64,000 nt of DNA from Algibacter sp. L3A6 (GTDB lineage: Bacteria; Bacteroidota; Bacteroidia; Flavobacteriales; Flavobacteriaceae). Under the pieces are notes generated by a model. It was not told the origin of the DNA. It did not search any database and saw only the letters and a list, made by a program, of their open reading frames with translations. Below, one piece after another: positions 45,068-52,603 of this stretch; position 1 is the stretch's first letter; each line of letters opens with the position of its first letter. A program made the position numbers and the translations under genes. Location of the stretch: positions 2,083,501 to 2,147,500 of the forward strand of contig NZ_CP047030.1 in assembly GCF_009796825.1 (NCBI RefSeq), in the 5' to 3' direction.

Positions 45068-45377
45068 GGGTTTTGTTTTTTGCGAACAGCAAGGTTAATG
45101 ATAATATTTGATATAATAAAATTCTTTCATTTATTGAATAATCAGTTTTTTTAATCACCCCAAATTGATGGTTAGTCTTCTTTGTCTATAATATTTCAGC
45201 TTATAAATTCTATTCTGTAGGTTTGGAATGTGTAGCTAATAATTTGGTTTTTAGTCTGCTTCGTTCTTTTTTTTACCTAAATTCTTGCGGAACAAAAACG
45301 GGTAAATTCATCGAAAAAAACAAAATATTTCATTATTTTTGCACTTCATTTTTAATAAGATAGCAAGCCGTTAACTC
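45068..45377. other. Gene-free gap upstream of ffh
   Basis: About 310 bases of mostly AT-rich sequence. Apart from the ffh -7 element at 45334-45341 I see no ORF, repeat or hairpin of note. Confidence 0.6.
45334..45341 (+). promoter_or_regulatory. -7 promoter element of ffh
   Basis: TATTTTTG fits TAnnTTTG. The predicted start near 45347 leaves a leader of about 88 bases. Confidence 0.58.
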
Positions 45378-45434
45378 TTGGATAGCCAACCATGGACTGT
45401 CAAGTGCGGATTGCCAACTCAATACTTAAAAACC

Positions 45435-46763
45435 ATGTTCAATAATTTAAGCGATAAATTAGATAAAGCCTTACACGTATTAAAAGGTCACGGAAGCATA
45501 ACCGAAGTAAACGTAGCCGAAACTTTAAAAGAAGTTCGTCGTGCACTTTTAGATGCCGATGTTAACTTTAAAATAGCTAAAGATTTTACCAACCGAGTAA
45601 AAGAAAAGGCTCTAGGGCAAGACGTTTTAACCACCCTGCAACCAGGGCAATTAATGGTTAAAATTGTAAAAGATGAGCTTACTGAACTTATGGGTGGCGA
45701 TGTAGAAGGTATTAATTTATCTGGTACGCCAAGTATTATTTTAATGTCGGGTTTACAAGGGTCTGGTAAAACAACCTTTTCTGGTAAACTTGCAAATTAT
45801 TTAAAAAACAAAAAAACTAAAAAACCTTTATTGGTAGCCTGTGATGTTTATCGTCCGGCGGCAATAGATCAGTTACACGTTGTTGGTGATCAAATTGGTG
45901 TAGAGGTTTTTAGTGATAGAGGTAATACCGATCCGGTGGCTATTTCGCAAGCAGGTATTGCACATGCAAAAGCAAACGGACATAATGTGGTTATTATTGA
46001 TACCGCGGGTCGTTTAGCTGTAGATGAGGCCATGATGACCGAAATATCAAACATTCATAAAGCCATAAATCCTCAAGAAACTTTGTTTGTTGTAGATTCT
46101 ATGACGGGACAAGATGCTGTAAATACTGCAAAATCTTTCAACGATGTCTTAAACTTCGATGGTGTTATTCTTACTAAATTAGATGGTGATACCCGAGGTG
46201 GAGCAGCAATTTCTATTAAGTCGGTAGTAAACAAACCAATTAAATTTATTGGTACTGGTGAGAAAATGGAAGCTATCGATGTGTTCTACCCATCACGTAT
46301 GGCCGACCGTATTTTAGGTATGGGAGATGTGGTGTCTTTAGTAGAGCGTGCACAAGAACAATTTGATGAGGTTGAAGCTAGAAAACTTCAAAAGAAAATT
46401 GCTAAAAATCAATTCGGTTTCGACGATTTCTTAAAGCAAATTCAGCAAATAAAGAAAATGGGAAACATGAAAGACCTTATGGGTATGATTCCTGGTGCTG
46501 GTAAAATGCTTAAAGATGTAGATATCGATGATGATGCTTTTAAAGGTATTGAAGCTATTATTCATTCTATGACGCCAAGCGAAAGAACAAACCCTGCTAT
46601 TATTAACGCAAGTAGAAAAGTAAGAATAGGTAAAGGTTCTGGTACTTCTGTACAACAAGTAAATCAGCTTTTAAAGCAATTCAACCAAATGAGCAAAATG
46701 ATGAAGATGATGCAAGGTGGTGGTGGCAAAAAGATGATGCAGATGATGCAGAATATGAAATAA
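45435..46763 (+). CDS. ffh: Signal recognition particle protein Ffh
   Basis: A 442-residue SRP54-type GTPase. It starts at the ATG at 45435; the longer reading from 45378 adds a peptide with no family match. The N domain is followed by the G domain with GLQGSGKTTFSGKLA, DTAGRLA and TKLDGDTRGG. The M domain is Met-rich and ends in runs such as MSKMMKMMQGGGGKKMMQMM, which bind signal peptides and SRP RNA. It targets nascent membrane proteins to the translocon. Confidence 0.97.
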   Translation: MFNNLSDKLDKALHVLKGHGSITEVNVAETLKEVRRALLDADVNFKIAKDFTNRVKEKALGQDVLTTLQPGQLMVKIVKDELTELMGGDVEGINLSGTPSIILMSGLQGSGKTTFSGKLANYLKNKKTKKPLLVACDVYRPAAIDQLHVVGDQIGVEVFSDRGNTDPVAISQAGIAHAKANGHNVVIIDTAGRLAVDEAMMTEISNIHKAINPQETLFVVDSMTGQDAVNTAKSFNDVLNFDGVILTKLDGDTRGGAAISIKSVVNKPIKFIGTGEKMEAIDVFYPSRMADRILGMGDVVSLVERAQEQFDEVEARKLQKKIAKNQFGFDDFLKQIQQIKKMGNMKDLMGMIPGAGKMLKDVDIDDDAFKGIEAIIHSMTPSERTNPAIINASRKVRIGKGSGTSVQQVNQLLKQFNQMSKMMKMMQGGGGKKMMQMMQNMK

Positions 46764-46775
46764 TTATTTAGTTTA

Positions 46776-46808
46776 CAGTCTCAGTCTCAGTCTCAGTCTC
46801 AGTCTCAG
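46776..46808 (+). repeat. Hexanucleotide tandem repeat (CAGTCT)n
   Basis: Five full CAGTCT units and a partial one, bounded on each side by TTTACAGT-like sequence. It sits between ffh and the four-helix-bundle gene, 13 bases after the ffh stop. Confidence 0.9.
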
Positions 46809-46822
46809 TTTACAGTTGAAAT

Positions 46823-47197
46823 ATGGATTTTAAAGAATTATTGGCCTATAAAAAAGCATTCGATTTGTCAATGCATATTTTTAATGTGTCAAAAGGTTTT
46901 CCAAAGGAGGAGACTTATTCTTTAACCGATCAAATTAGGAGAAGTTCTCGCTCTGTTTGCGCAAACATTGCAGAGGCATATCGTAAAAGGCGATATCCTA
47001 AACATTTCATTAGTAAATTAACAGATGCAGACGGAGAGAATTCTGAAACGAATACGTGGATAGATTTTGCTTTGGCTTGTAATTATATATCATCGGAAGA
47101 TTATATGCGTTTTTCGGAACAAGGAAAAGAGATTGGTAGACTAATAAATTACATGATAAATAATCCGGGGAAATTCGGAGTAAAAATAGAAGGTTAA
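46823..47197 (+). CDS. Four-helix-bundle protein (23S rRNA intervening-sequence type)
   Basis: A 124-residue protein with DFKELLAYKKAFDLSMHIF, SLTDQIRRSSRSVCANIAEA and KGKEIGRLINYMI-like segments, the signature of the S23/four-helix-bundle family. The family is named after ORFs in insertions of 23S rRNA but is often found alone in Bacteroidota. Here it splits ffh from folD. CAGTCT repeats lie upstream, and CACTG-like degenerate sequence (47248-47270) downstream. No function is known. The repeat borders suggest it was inserted. Confidence 0.9.
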   Translation: MDFKELLAYKKAFDLSMHIFNVSKGFPKEETYSLTDQIRRSSRSVCANIAEAYRKRRYPKHFISKLTDADGENSETNTWIDFALACNYISSEDYMRFSEQGKEIGRLINYMINNPGKFGVKIEG

Positions 47198-47284
47198 AAT
47201 AAAAATAACGCATGCTTGAAATGTAGAGTATGCATATAAGAGTGAGCACTGTGACCGCGACTGCCACTGAAAACTATATTTTAT

Positions 47285-48166
47285 ATGACAATTTTAGACG
47301 GAAAAAAAGTAAGTAACGATATTAAAGATGAAATAGCCGAGCATGTTAGTGCTATGATTGCTAAAGGAGAAAAAGTGCCGCATTTGGCAGCTGTTTTAGT
47401 AGGGACCGATGGAGCAAGTATGACTTATGTTAACGCAAAAGTAAAGGCATGCGAGCGTATTGGGTTTAATTCTACTTTAATAGATTTACCAGATTATACT
47501 ACTGAAGAAGAATTACTAGAAAAAATAAATCAATTAAATACCGATAGTGATATTGATGGTTTTATTGTGCAATTACCATTGCCTGGCCATATTGATGAGC
47601 AAAAGGTTTTAATGGCTGTGCATCCAGATAAAGATGTAGATGGTTTTCACCCAACAAATGTTGGTAGAATGGCTTTAGATTTGCCAACTTTTTTACCAGC
47701 AACACCTTACGGTATCTTAGAACTGTTAGAACGTTACCAAGTAGAGACATCGGGTAAAAATGTTGTTGTTATGGGGCGTAGTCATATTGTTGGTCGCCCA
47801 ATGAGTATTTTAATGAGTCAGAAAAGAAAAGCTGGTGATGCAACAGTAACCGTTGTTCATAGTCGCTCTAAAAATCTAAAAGAAATTACTCTTGAAGCTG
47901 ATATTGTTGTCGCTGCTATTGGTATCTCTGAGTTTTTAACCGGTGATATGGTTAAAGAAGATGTTGTAATTATCGATGTTGGTATCACACGTGTTCCAGA
48001 CGCTACTAAAAAGAATGGCTATAGACTTGCAGGCGATGTACACTTTGAGAGTGTAAGCCAAAAAGCGAGTTATATTACACCTGTTCCTGGTGGAGTTGGA
48101 CCTATGACCATTGCTATGCTGCTTAAAAACACATTATTAGCTAGGGAGAGGCATTTATCTGTTTAA
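47285..48166 (+). CDS. folD: Methylenetetrahydrofolate dehydrogenase/cyclohydrolase
   Basis: A 293-residue bifunctional enzyme of one-carbon metabolism. The N-terminal catalytic domain has TYVNAKVKACERIG (catalytic Lys and Tyr) and DGFIVQLPLPGH. The NADP domain has VVMGRSHIVGRPMS and the C terminus PVPGGVGPMTIAML. It supplies 10-formyl-THF used by PurH, whose gene is elsewhere in the window. The gene starts 87 bases after the four-helix-bundle gene. Confidence 0.97.
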   Translation: MTILDGKKVSNDIKDEIAEHVSAMIAKGEKVPHLAAVLVGTDGASMTYVNAKVKACERIGFNSTLIDLPDYTTEEELLEKINQLNTDSDIDGFIVQLPLPGHIDEQKVLMAVHPDKDVDGFHPTNVGRMALDLPTFLPATPYGILELLERYQVETSGKNVVVMGRSHIVGRPMSILMSQKRKAGDATVTVVHSRSKNLKEITLEADIVVAAIGISEFLTGDMVKEDVVIIDVGITRVPDATKKNGYRLAGDVHFESVSQKASYITPVPGGVGPMTIAMLLKNTLLARERHLSV

Positions 48167-48209
48167 ATCATTAGCATTGTAATAATAAATATAATATTGA
48201 TCGGTTGTA

Positions 48210-49595
48210 TTAATAGAACCGATCAATAGCTTGTAAAATCATATTGACTCTTTCTATTTTTAATTGCTTTATGTAATTGTAGCTATTATCTAGTAACTGC
48301 ATTGCTATAGGGCTGTCTGCATGGTTTTTTCTAGATTGGTAGAGTCTTACTACTGTGGCTAAATCATCTTCAGTGTAATTAGTTCCGGTATATTCTTGTA
48401 GTATGCTTAGGTATTTAAAGCCGAACTGTGTTGTTGGTTCTATCATGGTGCCTTCTCCAAAATCATTCCATGTAATTATTTGAATAAAGTTTGCGTTTTC
48501 GTAACCCGAATTGTTTAAGGTTTGTATAAATGTAGAGCCATTATTTTTAGGTAGTACCCAGGTGTTTATGCCATCGCTCCATCCGCCTTCTTCATAAAAG
48601 CTGTTAAATCCAGGATAAGTAGATCCTATTGTTATTTCATTAGCATTAGCGTAATTTTCATAGTAATAATCTTGTGCTAATAAATGGTCGGGAGCTACCC
48701 ATAAAAACTCACCTTTAAAATGATTTCCTAAAGTATTCTTTTTTGCCCATAAAGAGATTAACGAAGGTTGTTCTGTTTCAGAAAAAATGTCATAAATACT
48801 ATTCCAGTCATTTTCACTCGTTAAATAATGAGGGCCAAAAACAGAAATTAATTTTGAGTTGTTAAACTCTAAATAGTTTGAACTTTTAAAATAGACGTCT
48901 TTAATATAGCTGAAATCTTCTTTGGCTCTTTGGATGGGGTCTTCTATTGTTTGCGGTTGTTCCATGTAAGCAACCCTGTCTTCATACATAATAGAAAAGT
49001 CTAAATCTACATTTTCAAGTTGAGAAATAAACGTTTCAGTAGCATTCTTTATTAAGCCGTAATCGTGTATGTTGCGGCTTCCGTACCAATCGAATATTAC
49101 ACCATCAATTCCTGCTAGTTTCATTAATAAGAAATGATATTCTTGTAGGTCCGGATCAGAAGAGGAATAAGGACCTATTAAGGGGTTGTAGTACGAAGCG
49201 ATGTCATTAACGCCATAAGAATTCACATGGTTTGGGTCTCGGTTTGTCATGGTCCAGTGTTGCCCCCAGTAACCATCGTATGGCTTGGACTGGAACCAAG
49301 GTAAATAATGAACATAGACTTTTTTCGGGTTAGATTTGTCTACTATCATTCCTGATATGTTTTTTGTTGACCCGTTATTCTTGTGTTGTTTAATTAGTGA
49401 GAGTTCTTCTTCTAATATTTGTTTTAATATGGAGTCGTTATAAATTTTATGTTCCGGAGGGATATGATAAGGAATTTCTTCCGGAGTGACGTCTGTTATT
49501 TCATCTATTTCAGATTCCTTTTCACAAGAAATGGTGGTAAATACGCACAATAGGATAAAGATTCTCCATAATGCTTTTTTAAAAAATACGCTCAT
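48210..49595 (-). CDS. GH71/GH99-like glycoside hydrolase lipoprotein
   Basis: From the ATG at 49595 the protein has 461 residues; the upstream ATG at 49628 lies inside the promoter. A lipoprotein signal ends in TTISC. The catalytic barrel has VYVHYLPWFQSKPYDGYWG, GVIFDWYGSRNIHDYG and QIITWNDFGEGTMIEP, as in family 99 endo-alpha-mannosidases and related GH71 proteins. It probably acts on mannose-rich or alpha-linked glycans at the cell surface; specificity cannot be read. No SusC/SusD pair is in the window, so it is an isolated carbohydrate gene. Confidence 0.85.
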   Translation of the reverse strand: MSVFFKKALWRIFILLCVFTTISCEKESEIDEITDVTPEEIPYHIPPEHKIYNDSILKQILEEELSLIKQHKNNGSTKNISGMIVDKSNPKKVYVHYLPWFQSKPYDGYWGQHWTMTNRDPNHVNSYGVNDIASYYNPLIGPYSSSDPDLQEYHFLLMKLAGIDGVIFDWYGSRNIHDYGLIKNATETFISQLENVDLDFSIMYEDRVAYMEQPQTIEDPIQRAKEDFSYIKDVYFKSSNYLEFNNSKLISVFGPHYLTSENDWNSIYDIFSETEQPSLISLWAKKNTLGNHFKGEFLWVAPDHLLAQDYYYENYANANEITIGSTYPGFNSFYEEGGWSDGINTWVLPKNNGSTFIQTLNNSGYENANFIQIITWNDFGEGTMIEPTTQFGFKYLSILQEYTGTNYTEDDLATVVRLYQSRKNHADSPIAMQLLDNSYNYIKQLKIERVNMILQAIDRFY

Positions 49596-49625
49596 AGTGC
49601 TAAAATGCTGGTTATTAGTGTTCTG

Positions 49626-49633
49626 CAAAAGTA
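49626..49633 (-). promoter_or_regulatory. -7 promoter element of the GH71/99-like gene
   Basis: TACTTTTG on the minus strand fits TAnnTTTG and supports the ATG at 49595 as the start. Confidence 0.6.
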
Positions 49634-49781
49634 GTGAGCGGTGGTTATATTGTGGTTTATTTAAGACGACCAGACGATAAGTGTCGATTAAATGCTGTTT
49701 TTTGACGATTAACGGTTTTGTAAAAAGGGATTGGGAGCACTTCTATGTAGCTCAGAGTTTGATTAATAAATTGCAAAAAGC

Positions 49782-50555
49782 TTAGCTACTGCGATTCGTT
49801 TTATTATGTATTGTCTTTTTTTGTTCGTGTACCTTCGCAGAATCGCTAAGTAGTTTATTGAGGTCTGTAAACTCCTCTTTGCTTAATTCTCGATATTCTC
49901 CAATAGGCATATCGAGTTTAATATTCATAATTCTAACACGTTTTAAGGTTTCGACTTCATAGTTTAGGTAATCGCACATACGTCTAATTTGGCGGTTTAA
50001 ACCTTGAGTTAAAATAATTTTAAAGGTGTAAGTGTTTATCTTTTGAACTTCACATTTTTTAGTAGTTTTATTCAAATCTGCTAAAGGGATTCCACCCGCC
50101 ATGCGTTCAATAAACGTTTGAGATATAGGTTTGTCTACTGTAACAACATATTCTTTTTCGTGATTATTACTTGCTCTAAGAATTTTATTTACAATATCTC
50201 CGTCGTCGGTTAGCAGAATTAAACCTTCACTAGGTTTGTCTAATCTTCCAATAGGGAAAATACGTTTTGGATAGTTAATAAAATCAATAATATTATCTTT
50301 TTCTACAGAAGTATCGGTAGTGCAAACAATGCCAACAGGCTTATTGAAAGCTAAATAAACAAATGATGTTTTTGTGTTTGTAATTTCTTTACCGTCTACG
50401 CAAACAACATCGTTAGGCGCTATTTTAGTTCCCATTTCTGGAATTTCGCCATTAATGGTTACGCGACCAGCATCGATTAATTTATCGGCTTCACGTCTAG
50501 AGCAATAACCTACTTCACTTAAAAATTTATTAATACGTTTTAATTGTACTTCCAT
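49782..50555 (-). CDS. rluF: 23S rRNA pseudouridine synthase RluF-like
   Basis: A 257-residue RsuA-family enzyme with an N-terminal S4 domain (RINKFLSEVGYCSRREADK) and an intact catalytic motif, Asp in IGRLDKPSEGLILLTDDG. The NRQIRRMCDYL motif is also standard. The best match is RluF (23S U2604), though RluB or RsuA specificity cannot be excluded by motif. It contrasts with the paralogue at 29185, which lacks the Asp. It is 18 bases after the alpha/beta hydrolase on the same strand. Confidence 0.9.
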   Translation of the reverse strand: MEVQLKRINKFLSEVGYCSRREADKLIDAGRVTINGEIPEMGTKIAPNDVVCVDGKEITNTKTSFVYLAFNKPVGIVCTTDTSVEKDNIIDFINYPKRIFPIGRLDKPSEGLILLTDDGDIVNKILRASNNHEKEYVVTVDKPISQTFIERMAGGIPLADLNKTTKKCEVQKINTYTFKIILTQGLNRQIRRMCDYLNYEVETLKRVRIMNIKLDMPIGEYRELSKEEFTDLNKLLSDSAKVHEQKKTIHNKTNRSS

Positions 50556-50573
50556 CTTGCAAAAATAGGTTAA

Positions 50574-51401
50574 TTAAGTGTTTAAAAAGTCTAAAATATG
50601 ATTGTAAACTAAATCTGATTTTAAACCATGTCCAAAACCTTTAGTAGAAACAAACTCACCATTAGCGTAGTTTTGTTTAAATTTCAATCCATCTTTATAA
50701 GGAATAATTCTATCTTTTTTATCGTGAACAATAAGTCCTTTTGCTTTAAACTCTTGAGTAAATTGTGCTGCATTAAAATATTCAGGTAAATTATTAAAGC
50801 GTTTTAAAACATAGGTATTCATTGCTTTAGAAACACGTTTGTTATAACCCATCATATCTATATATCTAGAGAAAACACCTGTGAAATCTGCAGGAGCTCC
50901 TAGAAGTACAAGTTTTTCTACATGGTCTATTGGTAAATTGTAATTACCAAAAGCGGTAGCCATACCGCCAACTGAATGCCCGATAATAGTTGTTGCTTTA
51001 AATTTTTTAGCCACAGCGTGTATACATTCAGAATAAATTAAAGCGTTAAAAAGTTTTCCGCCAGAACTTCCGTGTGCAGGAGCATCTAGTGCAATCACGT
51101 TATAATCTTCAGCTTTTAGAAGTTCAATTAAATCTTTCCAGCGGTAGGTGTTGCTTTCCCATCCATGTGCCAACAAAATAGTGTCTTTTTTACCGGGCCA
51201 TTGGTAAGTTTTTATTTTAATATCGTTGCAAATAAGTTCGTCTTGTTGGGCGCTTTTTAGGTAAGCCGCTTGCTTTTCGTTTGTTTTTCCTTTTTTAGGT
51301 GAAGAAAATAAAACAATAGATAGGTGTGCCGCGTATTTTGGAGCTAAAAAACCAATAGCATTTATGCTGTTGCCAATAATTTTAGGGATGTATTTTTTCA
51401 T
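50574..51401 (-). CDS. Alpha/beta hydrolase
   Basis: A 275-residue alpha/beta hydrolase. The nucleophile elbow is GHSVGGMA, the acid is probably the Asp in VHDKKDRIIP and the base the His in GFGHGLKSD. LLAHGWESNTYRWKDLIELL supplies the oxyanion strand. There is no clear signal peptide, although the N terminus is hydrophobic. It lies in a minus-strand run cupin-hydrolase-rluF with gaps of 6 and 18 bases. Substrate unknown; an esterase or lipase-like role is likely. Confidence 0.88.
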   Translation of the reverse strand: MKKYIPKIIGNSINAIGFLAPKYAAHLSIVLFSSPKKGKTNEKQAAYLKSAQQDELICNDIKIKTYQWPGKKDTILLAHGWESNTYRWKDLIELLKAEDYNVIALDAPAHGSSGGKLFNALIYSECIHAVAKKFKATTIIGHSVGGMATAFGNYNLPIDHVEKLVLLGAPADFTGVFSRYIDMMGYNKRVSKAMNTYVLKRFNNLPEYFNAAQFTQEFKAKGLIVHDKKDRIIPYKDGLKFKQNYANGEFVSTKGFGHGLKSDLVYNHILDFLNT

Positions 51402-51407
51402 TTTTGA

Positions 51408-51776
51408 TTACGCTTCTCGGTTTACTAAGTCTATTGAAAAAGCAGGGGTGCAAATAGCAATGTATTCACAAACTTCGGTAAATGGATTAGAGTATTGTAC
51501 TCTAGTATTGCGTTCAATTTTTATAGATTGTCCCGCTTCTAAAATAATAGTTTCGCCATCGATGATAAATTGTTTTTTACCACCAATAATAAAGGTAAAC
51601 TCATCGAATTCAGGAGTTTGAAAAGGCTCACTCCAACCTGCAGGGGCTTTCATGTGTGCAATACTGATGTCTTTATTGCCATCGGTTGTGTTTCCAAAAT
51701 GCTCTTTAATGATTTTGCCATCGGTTGTTGGTACAATAAAGGGATTGGCTTGAATGGTATGTTTTTTTTTAGACAT
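51408..51776 (-). CDS. Cupin-domain protein
   Basis: A 122-residue single cupin. PAGWSEPFQTPEFDEFTFII is the first cupin segment with acidic ligands in place of some His, and SIKIERNTRVQYSNPF the second. It starts a short operon with the hydrolase 6 bases downstream. Small cupins include isomerases and binding proteins, and no specific role is evident. Confidence 0.85.
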   Translation of the reverse strand: MSKKKHTIQANPFIVPTTDGKIIKEHFGNTTDGNKDISIAHMKAPAGWSEPFQTPEFDEFTFIIGGKKQFIIDGETIILEAGQSIKIERNTRVQYSNPFTEVCEYIAICTPAFSIDLVNREA

Positions 51777-51837
51777 ATCTTTAATTTTACTTTTGTCTTA
51801 TTGCTGTTTTACGTTAATCTTTCTCCTTAAAATATTG

Positions 51838-51845
51838 TAATTTTG
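51838..51845 (+). promoter_or_regulatory. -7 promoter element of lipB, nearly leaderless
   Basis: TAATTTTG fits TAnnTTTG and ends six bases before the ATG at 51852, predicting a leader of a few bases at most. Confidence 0.6.
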
Positions 51846-51851
51846 CAGCCT

Positions 51852-52550
51852 ATGAATAAGCAAATTGAACTGCAGGATTTAGGCTATAAAGATTATAAAG
51901 ATACTTGGGATTACCAAGAGGCTTTGTTTAAGGGTATTGTTGATGCAAAAATAAAGAATAGGAGAGAGGAAACCGCTCTAAAAACCAAAAACTATTTTTT
52001 GTTTGTTATGCATCCGCATGTATATACTTTGGGTAAAAGTGGCGATTTGTCGAACTTGCTTTTAAATGAAGCACAGTTGGCCGAAAAAGGCGCGAGCTTT
52101 TATAAAATAAATAGAGGAGGAGATATTACTTATCATGGTCCAGGGCAAATTGTTGGTTATCCTATTTTAGATTTGGAGAATTTTTTCACCGATATTCATA
52201 AATATTTACGTTTTTTAGAAGAAATGATTATTTTAACTTTAGCAGAATATGGATTAAAGGCAGAAAGAAGCCCAGGTGAAACAGGAGTTTGGCTTGATGT
52301 TGGAACACCTTTTGCTCGTAAAATTTGTGCTATGGGTGTGCGCGCTAGTCGTTGGGTTACCATGCATGGATTTGCATTAAATGTAAATGCTAATTTGGGG
52401 TATTTTGATAATATTATACCATGTGGTATTCGCGGTAAAGCAGTGACATCACTTAACGTAGAGTTAGCTCAAAAAACAGTTGATGAGGTTGAGGTAAAAG
52501 AAAAATTACTAAAACATTTTAAATCGCTTTTTGAAGCTGAATTTGCTTAA
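51852..52550 (+). CDS. lipB: Octanoyltransferase LipB
   Basis: A 232-residue enzyme that moves octanoyl from ACP to lipoyl domains, the first step of lipoic acid synthesis. GGDITYHGPGQIVGYPILDL, the catalytic Lys in ARKICAMGVRAS and the Cys in IIPCGIRGKAVTSL are in place. The upstream TTG reading (51843) overlaps the promoter, so the ATG at 51852 is preferred. The PdhC subunit at 59397 has two lipoyl domains it could serve. Confidence 0.95.
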   Translation: MNKQIELQDLGYKDYKDTWDYQEALFKGIVDAKIKNRREETALKTKNYFLFVMHPHVYTLGKSGDLSNLLLNEAQLAEKGASFYKINRGGDITYHGPGQIVGYPILDLENFFTDIHKYLRFLEEMIILTLAEYGLKAERSPGETGVWLDVGTPFARKICAMGVRASRWVTMHGFALNVNANLGYFDNIIPCGIRGKAVTSLNVELAQKTVDEVEVKEKLLKHFKSLFEAEFA

Positions 52551-52603
52551 AATGAACCGCGATTATTTAAATAATAAATTGTTTTTACTTTAAAAAATTA
52601 AAT

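Noticed and set aside
45378..45434. Longer start for ffh
   Set aside because: The 19 extra residues have no counterpart in Ffh, whose N domain starts at MFNNLSDKL.
46776..46808. CRISPR array
   Set aside because: Contiguous 6-base units without spacers; a simple tandem repeat, and there are no cas genes.
46823..47197. rRNA intervening sequence
   Set aside because: The gene belongs to the family named for such insertions, but there is no rRNA gene here.
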